NCBI GenBank assembly: GCA_000310025.1
Contig: FN649759.1
Span: 877,723-941,722, forward strand
Reading direction: 5' to 3'
Source of the DNA: Ectocarpus siliculosus
Taxonomy: Eukaryota > Sar > Phaeophyceae > Ectocarpales > Ectocarpaceae
DNA length: 64,000 bases
The notes below the pieces were generated by a model, which saw nothing but the letters and a program-made list of their open reading frames with translations, did no database searches and was not told where the DNA came from. Both the position numbers and the translations under genes were made by a program. Positions 47,282 through 59,374 of this stretch are shown one piece after another. Within the stretch, counting starts at the first letter, position 1. Each line of letters opens with the position of its first letter.

Positions 47282-48155
47282 ATGTCGGAGCTAGAAAGAG
47301 AAACACTTCGGTAAGTTTTTGTAAGCGGTGGGCGGTTTGCCTCTAGCCATGATTTTCAAGTTGTTGTTGGGGTCGTCTATCCGGGAATGCAATAGGCCTC
47401 CCTACCGAAGGGTGTTGGTTCGTTTGTATACGTGCATGTACCTCATCGTGTTGCTGCCTGGAGGAAGCGCTAGTTTGTGTTTACGTTTTTTGTACCCTTG
47501 CCTCACTTGTACGTTCTCGCCGAAAGACTGCAGTATCTCACATCTCTATCTGTAAACTCGCCAACGGTGTCGTGCTAGCCTCCTCCTCGGCACTTGACCC
47601 TACGAGTTTTTTATGTTCGTGTCTAGTTTCTGGTTCCATCCTCTCTCTCCCCTCCACGTTTCTACTCTATTCCGAGGGACTCTGTCACCCGTTGGTCAGT
47701 ATATTTAGTTGACCGCGTCTCTCGTGGGGTTCAGACCACCGCGATCTACCTGCCGATGGCCGTGATATTCGTATCTTCACATGAGAAACAACAAGCTGGA
47801 GCCTCCATAATTTTCGCTCTGCCCATCACCTGCGGGGATTTTGGTGCGTGACAACTTGAACCGAGGTGTCTCGCCAGGTGCCACCGGAAGATGCGTGCTG
47901 GGTCTTGGGGCGAGAGCCTCACACGCTGCCTTTTTCGGTTGAGCGCTGTCTCTTTGTGTTTGGCTCACCTCCGCGAGGGAGAGGCGCTTTTATCTGGTCA
48001 TCTAACCGCTGCCGTGGGGCTGCTGTTTCGTGTTGACGTGCACAGATACTTCCTGAAGGACGTGCAGACTGTCACGGGATTACCTCTGGTGGAGGAAAAC
48101 GAGATCACCCCGCTGGCCTGGTGCATCACCCTGACAATTCAGTTAATGCCCCTCG
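47282..48155 (+). CDS. Small unknown gene, first two exons (3' part unresolved)
   Basis: Exon 1 (47282-47310) encodes MSELERETL and ends in phase 2 at a strong GTAAGT donor. Exon 2 (48046-48155) follows GTGCACAG and joins in frame. It encodes YFLKDVQTVTGLPLVEENEI and TPLAWCITLTIQL before a GTGAGA donor in phase 1. I recognise no family. Intervening or later exons are unresolved. A plausible terminal coding stretch in plus orientation (LLEMLGDLADSST, then TAA at about 49935) could be the end of this gene, but the join is not demonstrated. Confidence 0.4.
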
Positions 48156-48159
48156 GTGA

Positions 48160-51070
48160 GATTCGTCGGGTCTGCTTCGTTTTGACTTGGTGACGTGGTG
48201 CATCTCGCCGGCTATTCAGTCAATGTCCTTAGCTGAGTTTTAGGGAGGATTGATGTCGGGTCTCCGTCGTTTTTTTTTTAATCTCCGAGTTCCTGTGGTC
48301 AGATTTTTGCGCTGTTTCTCCATCTCCTCGCACACATCATACCGCGGTCTTTCCAAAACCAACATCACACAGTTGCTGTGATCACCACAACCCCTTTGAA
48401 AAGCTTTGGTTTCAGTCTGCACTGCATCAAACAGCGTGACGACGACGTCCCCACGCTAATGCGGACGTGGCGTTTTGCCCGGCAGTGGTGATCCAACGGT
48501 TGCGAGACAGCTCCAAGCTTCGTCCAAAGATACACGATCAAGCAACTGGAGAGGTTTAATTTGGCACTGCATACAAGTGTTGTTGGTCGTCGAATTGAAA
48601 TAAACCAAGGATCGCGCCACAGCAGTGGTTACGGCTGCTGATGGGCCTGGAGACCTTTTTTTTGCTTGTAATGAGGACGATTTCGTAAACTTTGGATGGA
48701 CCGCGTAGAGCCGCGTAGAGTTTTCAATTTTTGTCCAGTCGTCGTGTTGAAATCTACCAGATCGTGCCTTCATGCTGGAACCTATTTTTTCATTTTGAAC
48801 GATAGGAAGTCCCAGCCTCAAAGAAAGGTTTAGTTGTGATAAGACCACGCGAAGAGATGCGATGGTGCGAAAGGGAAATACGGCACGGCGAGCGCTTGCT
48901 TGTCGTGGTGTTTACAGATGAGCATTTCTCCCGAATCCGAAGATGACTGGGTGAATCATGTTTTTTTTTCTCGAAGGTGTCTCCGCCCGCAGTTTCGGCC
49001 GACGCAAGTGCTGCTTTCCGCTGCTTCTCTACTGTATCGGATCTGTTCCGGGTTCACACAGAAAAGCTACTCTTGAGTGCTCGTTTTCATGTTCCGAGGA
49101 CGGATCGGCGGTTCCTTCCCTTCATGCTATTTCGTGCGAAATGTGGGAGAGAAACACCGATTCTCACCAAGATTCGAGTTCTCAGCCTCTCCTCTAGAAT
49201 TTTTTCGATGTCACTTACTAAGTTGATCACTCGGTTGCGATTGTCGTCCACTGTTCTGTCCCTATCCGTGCATGTTAGCGCGTGGTTCGTACTGCTTTCC
49301 CAACGCCCTCGAACCGATGGCAACTGCTTTCAAAATGTACAAGGGGAAGGAGTTTAATACTTCCTGTTGCCGGGGTCCTGGTCGATGTGTTTCCGGCTTC
49401 ACACACCCTGTACAACTCGATCCATCGCGGACAAGGTTCCCGCCATACATTTTCCCATTCGGAACGTACACTGTAGTTGCAACTTCGTCCAGAGTAGGTG
49501 TTATTTTTGGTGCGACCAAGAATATCGTTTAGGTACCAAACACAACCATTGTGCAAATGTCGATCGGGACCCAAATGGAGATGTTTTTTGTTAGAATGGA
49601 CCATGGGCATGCACGTACCGACGTTTCTGCCTGCGCGTTGCTGAGGCGTTGGCCTAGCGCAAATTTCCCTCTATTTCATCGATCAGGCACGGCAAGTGCG
49701 TGGACTTTCTGCTCGGTCTGCTTGAAGAAGTTCACCACACCCCTGCCGTCCCTCGTTTTTGGTCGTCCCCTGCCGTTTTGCAGCTGCCATTTACATCATC
49801 GTATTCTCGATCGCGACGGAGAACAACCCGCAGCCTGTCTTGGACGCAGCGCATCCCTTCTGGGCATGACGCAAAGGCCCGCTACTCGACTTAACTTGCT
49901 AGAGATGTTGGGGGATCTAGCTGACTCCAGCACGTAATTCGTTACTATATTGTAAGTAGTTGTTCGATTAGGGCTGCCTGTGTGTCCGTTGTAGTTGCTG
50001 TATTGATTCCTACTGTTCGTTTTACTTTTGTTTTCCCCACCCCTCTTCGTACTTCGTGCCAATCGTAGAGAGAGAGGTGAACGAGTCGTCGGTCGTGGCG
50101 AAGACATACAGCAGTAGCGGGATTCTGGTGGAATCGTTATTTGCCAATTTTTTATGGTGAACGAAACAGCGTATGTGGACGAAGAAATACTGCATGCTTA
50201 CCGCTTTCAGTTGGACTGCTTCTGCAGGGGGGCGGGGGTTACGACGGTTCTGACACGCTGAGCTGCTCGCGAGTCGGATGAGGGTTTCGCTGAGAGGTTC
50301 GAGGTTGGGGTGGTATAGTTTTCTCGCGTGCTCAGCCTCGTCTCATTTTGGCAGCGGATGCTATGTTGATCGCAGTCAGGTTCTTCTATCCGGTGATGGT
50401 TTTTCCATTCCCTCGCGACTGTAGGCTTGGCAAATGGATTCGGGGCAAAGTGCCCGGGGTTTTACTTTGGGGGTCGAAAGGACGACATTTGTGTTGCTTT
50501 GTTGGAACCCTGTAGCGACAGCAGTAGTTCGCTTCTGAAGGCAACGTGCAGAGGGTCTTGATAGCAAGTTGCGGCGGGTCGTCGCCACGTGGGGTAGGGT
50601 TGGGGACGTAACCGTTATGGGCCGATCGGTTTTTTCTTGGGTTTGGGAGTACAGTGCGTGGATCAAATCCGAGTGCCCGCGCGGACTACAAGAGAGGAAG
50701 GTCAAACCGACTGGAATAGACACCACCGTTTTGTCGTGAACTCGTTCCGATAAAAAAATGGAGCTAGCGCAGAATTGACACGGTGGCGCGGGACACTGAA
50801 TGTCCCGCACGACGAAGTTGCGACGTATCGTCATGAAAACAACGAAGTGATGTGGTGTGGAGAAACAGAAGCACGCCGAATTACATGCCATTTCACGACG
50901 GGCCCTCGCGAGCCCCGAGCCCTCTCACCCCTCATTTTTTTCACTTTTTTTGCAACATTCGCATGCACTCTCCGTCATTCTCGAAGAACACCCGATTGCC
51001 TTCACAGAGCTGCGGACAGAATGAGCAGAAAAGGAAAAAAAGGTACTCCATGCTTCGGGTGTGGAGGTCC
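48160..51070. other. Unresolved region, may contain more exons
   Basis: Open frames occur on both strands (plus 48977-49357, 49272-49532 and 49551-49937; minus 50891-50376), but none has a motif or clear splice pair. A short start-like plus segment (MSRKGKKG, then GTACTC) is at about 51021. Confidence 0.3.
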
Positions 51071-51075
51071 ATTAC

Positions 51076-51285
51076 CTGCAAACCTTGAAACCCATGTTGG
51101 GGGGCATAGGCTTGTACTCGAGCGGTGACGCGGCCACTGCTTTAGGGTTTACGGGAAAAATACCGTAGGCGATGTGCACCACACCAACGATCTCGCCACC
51201 CTGGTTCTCCGGGGGCGACACAAAATCAAGGTTGGAGAACCCGTGCACAACCACCACGCCGTCCCGCCAACAGACCCCGACGAAT
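51076..51285 (-). CDS. Orphan exon of unknown gene
   Basis: A 210-base exon bounded by TTTTGTAG and a GTAATG donor, phase 2 at both ends. It encodes FVGVCWRDGVVVVHGFSNLD and IVGVVHIAYGIFPVN among others. It lies 80 bases beyond the stop of the methyltransferase gene on the same strand. Either it belongs to a longer form of that gene through a donor I did not find, or to another gene. Family not recognised. Confidence 0.4.
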
Positions 51286-51365
51286 CTACAAAAGCAGCAC
51301 CGTGCCGTACGAACAAGTTGTGACAGGCACGCGACGAACCGCACCATGCCCCATCTGCCCTTCAC

Positions 51366-53641
51366 TCATTCCCCCGCCCCGGCGTCGCATTTCTTGCGTA
51401 ATCTCATCAGAGCTCGTTGGCCCGGCAGCTGAGCCACCGCCGCCAGCTCGCTCTCCACCCCCTCCCCCCCCAACGCCGCCTTCACTTGTGGACCCCCCAC
51501 CCCCCCACCTGCTTTCCTCTCCTCTTCCGGCCCCCTTTCGGCGACGGAGCGCGCCGCCGCATCGGGGTCGAGACCCGTGGGCTCGGCGGTAGCTCTTGCT
51601 CGGGCCAGGGCTGCTTCTACCGCCGCCGCATCGCTCTGGTTGCCAAGCGGCAGCTCCTCCGCCAGCGTGTCAATCTTGGACGTGTCCACTGTCTCTAGCT
51701 CGAAGTACTGGCGTGCCTGTCGTATTCGTCGCACAGAAGGACGTTGACGTCGGGGATGAAAGGTGAATAAACAGATAGATGGCATCAGAGGGTAGTCTTA
51801 CGGTGATTCGGAGCGGATACCCAGGGACACCCATGCGTGTTTCCAAGGCCGGAAAAAAAAAATGAAACCCCGCTCGCAAGCAACAGAGTACAGTCGTCCG
51901 CAGACGACCACAGATATTATTCAGGGGCTTCTACTCCAACACGGCAGCGGTGCTATCTTGATAGCCTTCAAGTGCCCAAGCGAAGGAAACAGCGGAAAAA
52001 AATATGTATGCATATATATTTCTTGTTTCTTTTTGGCCTCTCAAAGAGTCTGTTCAAGGGCGCAATATATTTCGAAATTCATGTACATACCCACACACGG
52101 CGACCACCGACGTCTCTCACCTGACCCAAGAAGCTCGCCAGCACTGAATGCCCCACCACGCCGCTCAACAAGACCTAACAGCAGGCACCCAGGCAAGGTA
52201 GTGTCCGAGCGTGAGTAAAAGTTTGTCGATACGATGTTGCTCGAAACTACCACGATGCAGAATAGGAAAAAAACGTGGTCCTTGGGTTCGCCTTGACTCC
52301 CGCAAAAGAACACACACCAAGACACCAAGAACAAACCATATAACCACAAGCGGGGTCCTACGCCGCTGATTCCGAACGAAGCGGGGCTTTGGGTTTCTGG
52401 GTAACCCACCCGTTTCCAGCCACACCAACAATATTAATGAACTCCCCCTTGCAACACCAAAACACACAGAGCAACAACATCCCACCAAACAGCGAAATCA
52501 CGCCCCACCTCTGTGTTGGGCCCGGACAGCGCCCACATGGTCTTGAGGAGCGGTGAGATACACGCCTCTTCGTAAAGGCAGTCCCCCGCGATGACAATGT
52601 CGTAGGGGGGCTCGAACAGCGCCAGTTCGGCCGCGCAGTCCCACTCTAAGCGCCGCACTGAGGCCTTGCCCGACAGGCCTCGCGGGTCTAGGTTCATGTC
52701 CACGTTGTCGGTGCACTTGGCTGTTTTTGGTTCCGCCATGCCGTGTGCAAGCGGTAGAGGGGAAAAATGGAGTAAAGGTCGTCATCGTGAGCGACACAGG
52801 GCACCGGCCAAACGTCTCGTGCGACCTCCGTGCGTCATTTCTTGTTCTGTTGTGTGTGTGTGTGCGTGTTGGACGCGGGGGTACGGGGAAAGACACGGCG
52901 GTCATCGCATGCAAGCCAACCACGATCGCACGCGTTCATCTCTGATCAAATTGTTGGCGTGGGTAGTGAAGATCGGGCACCGGATAATTGTTGCATCGCC
53001 GATCACAAGTGTCCGCGACGATCGCCAACTGCAGGAAGCGCCTCACTTTCAACAACAGAAGAGATGTCCTTCGGCGACGCATGTGTGCAAGGATAAGGGA
53101 AGACTGCCCGGATGTACCGCTGGAGCTGTTGGCCACCGAACCTCAACGCGAACGTCCGACGCAAAGAAGATTAGCGGAGAAAGATCTTCGATGAAGTCGC
53201 TTGAGCGACATACACTTCACACGCGGCACCACATGTACGAAAGCCCGTGCTTGAATACTGGTACCAGAAGCAAGCTCGAAGCATCGGCAGCCACGTCGTG
53301 GCTTGACCAATCATAGGGCAACTCATCGCCCTGAAAAAGTGCTCCCATAGACATTTACGTTACTTCTAAACGCCGAACCACGTGGCCGAGATGCCGCAAA
53401 TATCAAGCTGATCCGTTTTGCGGTCCCGTTTCTCGCGGGGCATATCGACAAATACAACACGAGAAAGAGTCATCCTGGAGGCGATTGTAAACTCTAACCT
53501 GGGTCCATGTCTGTGATGGTTACGTCTGCTCCGCGAAGGGCGGTATAGATGCTCGTCAGTCCACACCCCGCCCCAACCTCGATCACTCGACGGCCCACAA
53601 AGTGGTCCTCCGGAAAAGCCTGCCTGCAATCCATGTACCGA
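51366..53641 (-). CDS. METTL21/FAM86-type S-adenosylmethionine methyltransferase (5' incomplete)
   Basis: Exons 53641-53499, 52720-52509, 52174-52121 and 51716-51366 (stop TGA) join with consistent phases (2/1, 1/0, 0/0, 0). Encoded order: RYMDCRQAF (before motif I), RRVIEVGAGCGLTSIY (SAM-binding motif I), VTITDMD (acidic end of strand 2), VRRLEWD (post-motif tryptophan block), PPYDIVIAGDCLYEEA (motif IV region) and then VLLSGVVGHSVLASFLGQ. This matches the seven-beta-strand protein-lysine methyltransferases of the METTL21/FAM86 group, whose targets include chaperones and elongation factors. The C-terminus has an unusual Ala/Gly/Glu-rich tail of about 90 residues. The first exon, with the expected VWDAA block, was not placed; MASVPFLMSNEAGTHRF at 54043 is a candidate start. 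The cytosolic role is inferred. Confidence 0.7.
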
Positions 53642-53717
53642 CTGCGTGGCGATCACACATGGCCCCCCAGCAGAACGGGGCGAGAATCGGCCGTGTGGCA
53701 AGCGAGGAAGGTTGACA

Positions 53718-53768
53718 CGGGAGAGGGAGAGGGGGGAGAGAGAGGGAGAGAGAGGGAGAGAGAGAGGT
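53718..53768. repeat. GA-rich microsatellite
   Basis: About 50 bases of GAGAGAGG-type sequence on plus (CT on the coding strand of the methyltransferase gene), within its likely upstream intron. Confidence 0.8.
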
Positions 53769-54049
53769 GGGCAGAGAGAACACGGACTGTTACAAGCGTG
53801 CAGCGCAGCACGGGCTGTTTACTGCATGGAATGGGAAACAACGCAGGTTTGGCTGACCCCTCGTCTACGAAGTTGTCGTTAGCGTCGTTGTCCTCTCTAT
53901 ATACAACAATATTCCACAACTCAGGGCCATTTCTGCAGCTACAGCGGTGTCCAAGCGGATCCAGGCAGCATACGTATACTGTTCACAGAGTGGAAACGGT
54001 GGGTTCCCGCCTCGTTGGACATGAGGAATGGCACGGATGCCATGCCAGA

Positions 54050-54720
54050 ACCACACCACCGCCCACCAAGCCTGTGCCTTTGGACAACAAAGTGACAATA
54101 CTCGCTTGGGCTCACGAGCCACACGTTGAATTGTTTGAATCGTCACACCGCATGGGGCTAGGCGAGCAGGCCAGGTACGTCTAGCCTAGACTTTCTTCCA
54201 AAGGAAAGGAAACATACGACGCAACGTAAAAGCAGCCTCTAACCTGAGCACGACACCACCCGGCCATTGCAGGCCTGCCAGCCCGTTCCCATCCCCTGAC
54301 CAATCTTCTGTGATGTGGATATCGCCAACCGGCTGTAGGTAGACGAGAGATCAGGCACGTTGGGCAGGACGAGGTTTGGGATAGGCGTTTTACACTTCGT
54401 CCCAAAGGGATGGTGGACCAGTGAACATGATGAAAACTCATCGCATCGGAGCGTCGCTTGAAGCAATTTGAGAGGAGAATTCCGGCGGAGACCATTCGAA
54501 AGCAATAAGCACATGGTACGAACTGCATATTTCGGAGACTAGCTGCACCCGAACTTTGTACAACTTTTGGTAAAACGTCTTGCGGGCAGTCCCATGCTTC
54601 ATCTACCACCTCCCTCGGTTTTTCTTCCTGATGGAACGGTGATACAGTAGTGATCCAGCCGATTTTATCGGCATTATACCGGGCAGCCGGCGCAACTTGA
54701 ATATTCCATCTGTGCCAGCA
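54050..54720. other. Unassigned sequence
   Basis: It may include the promoter of the methyltransferase gene if that gene starts near 54043. A 142-codon minus frame at 54609-54181 has no recognised motif. Confidence 0.3.
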
Positions 54721-54724
54721 ATTT

Positions 54725-54960
54725 TACCGGTATTACCGTAAAAGACGCAAGATAACACAACCCCTGGACCAATTTTCAAAGCTCGATTACGCCACGATGA
54801 AGAGGATGTATAAATGAAACAATACATTTTCGGAAAGCTCTCGACGAGACAGCTTCAACGCCACCGTGTTCGGCGCTGTGACTCTTTCTGTTGTTGAGAA
54901 ATCGAGATTTGAAAATCGGTCCAGGGGGTGTGTTATCTCGTGTCATTCACGGTACCGGGC
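54725..54960. mobile_element. MITE family A, copy 1
   Basis: Inverted repeats of about 60 bases face each other: left 54727-54790, right 54895-54957. The shared core is ACC(G)T...GAGATAACACA, CCCCTGGACC and ATTTTCAAA, then CTCGAT. The 100-base centre has no gene. ACCGGCACTATACCGG-like sequence flanks the right end. A non-autonomous DNA transposon; no target duplication defined. Confidence 0.8.
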
Positions 54961-54989
54961 TACCGGCACTATACCGGGAACCACTACTG

Positions 54990-56168
54990 CTGTAACACAA
55001 CACCGAGAGCTTCTATACTCCACCCGACCAGTAGATGGCCAGCACAGCACATTTGCTTGTACCCAGTCGTTGCATAATTTCGAGTAGTACATATCTCAGA
55101 ACCCTGTCATGTCTGCATACGCGGAAAACCAAGCAGCCATCCCGTCGATGGCAGCACTAACCTCTTGGAAGCTGTACTTGAGCGTCATGATGGAGGAGCC
55201 CTGCGAAAGTTGCATCACGTACAGCAGTAGAATGGAAGGGCCCGCTGGTGTCAGTTCTCTTGGAACAGCAACGGTCGGGATGGAGCCACGCATACGTCAA
55301 CGATAATGCAGCCCCATGCTCGCAGGGTCAGCGCATAAAACAACCCTGCTCAAGTTGTGGCAGCGGGCGCAACAGGAACAACGACGTGCCGGCGGGAACA
55401 TGCCTCCAACGCACTTTCTGGCCAAACCAACGGCAAAACCGGCACACAGATCTCCCAGAGTGGCGAGGAAGAAACACTGCGGCGTTCTTGTCGAACATCT
55501 TCTCGTGATTCAATCAACTAATATATCCCGCGTGCACCCGCAGCTTGCTCATCGGTCGTTTTCAAAACGTTTTCCGTTTATTTAAAACATGCCACACGGT
55601 AGGTCATGCCGCACCCCTCACCCCCCACAACTTTTACTGTCATTTCGCCGGATGCCACGAGAATAGGCGTGCACCGATCCACTACGCGAGTTCAGAGAAA
55701 TCGTACGCCGAGTCCGCATGAACGCTTTACTACCACCGGGTCGTGCTGCTGCTGATGACGGCATGTAGATGTCGCTGCTATCGCTGCCTGCTGCTGCTTG
55801 CGGGGATCCAGCAAAGCCGCACAAACTCACATCATCAATTCCCGCTGCTGCCTCAGTCTCCTGTTGTTCAAGCTTCCGCGCTGCTCTCTCTCTTCTTTTA
55901 GCATCTCCCGCCGAACCCCCTGACCTTCCAGCTGGTGGATTATTGCCTTCAGCTCCAGGTAACGTCGCCATCATCGCGCGGAGTGGCATTGTCGGTACGG
56001 AGCCACGGATACCAAGCGGCTACGTGTGATCAATACATTTGCCTTGTGGTATATATTTTGGTTCAGTACTAACTGCGCGCCCCCGAGTGGAGCTCGAGCA
56101 AGCACAAGTTCACCACAAACCAACTTCACTTCTCCGCCTGTCTCCGCGTACGAGGGACAAAGCAGCGG

Positions 56169-56231
<63 letters not shown>

Positions 56232-56380
56232 CAGAAGCTGGCCGTCGCAAATTATCTCGTCGATTCAAGGCGATCTTCTCGTGTTGCGTAGCTGAGACAG
56301 GGTGCTGAAACTACTTGTGCGCTGTACGCGACGGGCACCTTCGCATACATTAGGGACTACTTGTTGAGACGACATATCGC
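54990..56380. other. Unassigned intergenic sequence
   Basis: No gene supported. A 123-codon minus frame at 55989-55618 is Ala/Arg-rich and has no motif. The start codon of the next gene is at 56385, so its promoter should lie in the last few hundred bases here. Confidence 0.35.
56162..56232. repeat. AGC trinucleotide microsatellite (about 20 units)
   Basis: Near-perfect AGC repeat on plus (GCT/CTG on minus), about 150 bases upstream of the start codon at 56385. In all frames it would code for Ser, Ala or Gln runs, but no gene is supported over it. Confidence 0.95.
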
Positions 56381-56384
56381 CGAA

Positions 56385-57104
56385 ATGGCGAATGCATCGT
56401 CGCTCGATGCGACCGCTGCGGCCACAGCATCACCACCGAACTTCACGCTAGATCTTGGCAAGCGGAGAGGCGGTCAGTCTGATTGCTTTCTGTTGGGCTA
56501 CAAGTGAGTGCATCACATGCTGGGAAGGCGTCTGTGGAGCATCCTCGTATTGTTGGTTTTGCGAGCGGGAACATCGCGTGCGAATTCGCAGCTACATGTA
56601 CACTCCGTGTGTTTGAAGTCGCCTGGGATTGGCAGTCCCCATGCGCGCTGCATCTTTCGAAGGGGAAAGAACGACGCTTGTGTGATTCAGGCGGTGCGCC
56701 TTCAAAGTTGCAGGAGGGGGGTGGAATGCGAAAGCGGCACCGTCCTCGTCCTGTCTTGACACCGCCGGTAGATATGTACGGGGAGGAGTACAAGCCGATG
56801 TCCTACGGCACCCGTTGTGCTCGCACCCATCGTGCCCTGCGTTTGTACTTGCGTTGAATCGCGACCAATCCACTTAATTTATGGGATTTCCCATTCCTCG
56901 GAACCTTCGCATAACAGTATGCACATCCATGTCTGGGTTGTTACAGAAGCCGCTGCGTCGGGAGAGCGCTCCTGAACAGGTGCACAATTTCAAATATAGT
57001 CGTTTCGTCCGCACTCAGGCGCGATGACGGCAGCTTGGATCACTTGGCGCTGGTGTCGGGCAACGCGGTGTACTCCGCCGGCAGTGGTTTGAAGAGCTGC
57101 GTCC
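56385..57104 (+). CDS. Start of a gene with a possible WD40-like first blade (partial)
   Basis: Exon 1 (56385-56503, MANASSLDATAAATASPPNF...) ends in phase 2 at a GTGAGT donor. Exon 2 (57019-57104) follows CACTCAG and joins in frame to read GYKRDDGSLDHLALVSGNAV and YSAGSGLKSCV before a GTAAGC donor in phase 1. The 'SLDHLALVSGNAVYSAG' pattern resembles the first blade of large WD40 proteins such as ciliary CFAP43/44-type proteins. This is only a resemblance. Later exons were not resolved, and the gene may or may not include the exons at 59.2-59.7 kb. Confidence 0.45.
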
Positions 57105-57579
57105 GTAAGCCTTTGTCCAAGAAACAGCTAACGGCAGAACTCCACTTGTCTAAGGTGAAGACTAAGCACGGGGTAGAGCCAATGGCGGCTACGGCGGGGG
57201 GGTGGAAGGGGTGTACTCGTGTTGTGTTGAGGTTACCTTCGCAACTGAGCAAGTGCTGCAGTCACACGGCATGGAGGCGTGCTGTTCCCAGACCCCACAT
57301 CCGGCGATCATTGAGTCGACGTTCGGTTTTCTCTTCTACATGGCTTCATGGTCGTGCTTTGCGATGGTCTCCAAGCCGAAGTTGCTTCTGTCATCATCTG
57401 CGTGATTATACTTGAGCCCGGGAACGCGTCGTTCCCCCAGTTCGCCGAACTCGCCTCCACACCCCTTCTCTCAAACCAAGACATTGAATTCCTCTAGTCT
57501 ACATCGAAGGCAACACAGGCGACACAGCGGGTGCGAAAAAATCTGCGTGTGTTGCAGAGTCCGGACCTGGGCACACGTA

Positions 57580-57816
57580 AAGGAAATCATGGAGCAGCCA
57601 GAAGTGCGTTGGCACGCCCAGATCTGTAACTGGGGCGGTGCTGTCGAAGTCTGCTAGTCTAAATAGGTCCCGGGACGAAATACAGTACGGAGGATCGAGA
57701 ATGCTATTGAACCAGATTTGCGGACTTTTCGGGTCATAGCTGCAGCATTCGACAGCACGGTCCCGGCGACAGATTTGGGTGTGCCAACGCGCATAACGCT
57801 TCTCCATGATGTCCGC
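57580..57816. mobile_element. MITE family B, complete copy
   Basis: Inverted arms of about 70 bases: 57583-57655 and 57738-57814. Both read ATCATGGAG, GCGTTGGCAC(G/A)CCC, ATCTGT, GG(G/A)(G/C)C(G/C)GTGCTGTCGAA from outside in. The centre of about 80 bases is unrelated. Half copies occur at 11.5 kb and 34.7 kb. Confidence 0.8.
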
Positions 57817-58534
57817 TATTGGAGGAATAAATGAATGTCAGGACTCCGCAAGTCGGAAAGCCCTCTCTCTTCATTTTCTTTCTTGTATGTTCCGCAGAAG
57901 GCACACAACAACAACAGTCCGCAGTTGGGGCGCAACAAGCCCGAAAAGCAGAAAACAAGAGGCGACGGGTAATTTAAGAGACGGCCACATTTGCGTCGAA
58001 GTCGGTGCCGCTTTGGACTGCCCGACGGCGTAGTTCATAAACTGTTGCAGCCAGCCGACGGACGAACCCGCCCGCACAGAAGTACCTTCCTCGCGAGCGG
58101 TTGTAGACGGAAAGACGGCATATCTCGACAAATTTTGGCACCCTGCGTACATGGTTGTCAAGGCGCTAATATCTTCCTTTGGTGTATTTTTTTTGGTCCT
58201 TTGACGTATGACCCTGTGCGTTCGTGTATACCGTTTCCGATTTTGTCGTTCGTTCTTTGACAAACAAATACACCAGGGCTTGTGGTCAACGTGGGATTTC
58301 GCTCAGGGGCATTCGATGCCGTCTGACCGTATGCCGTTTGTTGTTGTTTTGATTCATTGTCCGTAGTCAAGGAACAATCTGCGCTCTACAACCGGGAGCT
58401 AGGCTCATCTGTGTTGTATTCTTACTATTGGCCTCAAACGTGTACCACTCTTCTCCTTGAGGCCGAGAACCGACTTCCCACCGGGGTTGCAGGATGAAAC
58501 CCAGTACGCACCGAAGAGAAATGTATTGCTTCAC

Positions 58535-58765
58535 AGATTACCGTACGTAACGCAAGATATCACACACCCTGGACCGAATTTCAGAGTTTGGGTGCTCCAC
58601 GACCAACAGGATTCACAACTCAAAAGACATGTTTTCGAAAAGCTCTCGACGAGCTTGTTCCAACGCCGCCATTCTCAGCACCACCACTCTTTCGGCTGTG
58701 GAGTAATAGAGGTTTTTGGCAATCAGGTCAGGGTGTGTGGAATCTTGTGTCACCACCATATTCCT
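58535..58765. mobile_element. MITE family A, copy 2
   Basis: Left end CGCAAGATATCACACACCC and right end reverse-complementary (ACACAAGATTCCACACACCC). The centre shares TTCGAAAAGCTCTCGACGAG with copy 1 at 54.8 kb. More diverged than copy 1. Confidence 0.75.
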
Positions 58766-59374
58766 TCCACTCGTTGATCCTAGCGGAAACGATTGTAGTG
58801 GAAATAGCATGTGGAGGAAACCGCCGGAGAACGCCCGTTGCTCACACTCGGAGACGAAATCGGACAGCGGCATGTCGCATTCAGTCGTCGCAACTCAGAC
58901 TTCGGGCATTCATTCGATCTTCTTGTGCTCTTACTTGACTGTGATTGGCTGGAGCCCGAGTACGAGTAGTGCCTGCTTGTGTTGAGTCGGGTATGAGCCT
59001 AAGAACGATTGTGAGGCCCGCTTGTACATGCTTCGGGAAGTTGTACGGTGTGTAGCATACCTTGGTACAAGGTTTCCTTTCAACCGCGGTGTTGTCGCTC
59101 GGGCGATGTTTCGAGCCTGTCGTCTCTCCACCATCCCACTTTTGGACCGCTATTCTTTGCACGAGCTGTCGGGTGAATAATGAACACTTGATGTATTGTT
59201 GTGGGTGGTCGACGCTCGTCCCTACAACGTTCACTCAAGGTGCTATGCGCCCTGGAATCTGTAGCAGCTGCCGCTTCTTCGCCGGCTGATTCTGGCGGCT
59301 CAGCGACTACCCAGGGAAGTAGCGGCATCCCAAGCAACAGCAATAGCGGCGGTCCTGTGGCCACCGCTAGCAGC

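Noticed and set aside
56039-56308. Poly-Ser/poly-Ala frames over the AGC repeat
   Set aside because: Translation of a microsatellite; no splice signals or conserved flanks.
56693-56872. Exon after a TGTGATTCAG acceptor between 56.5 and 57.0 kb
   Set aside because: Phase fits, but it ends in a stop and has no protein-like pattern; joining exon 1 directly to 57019 gives a better sequence.
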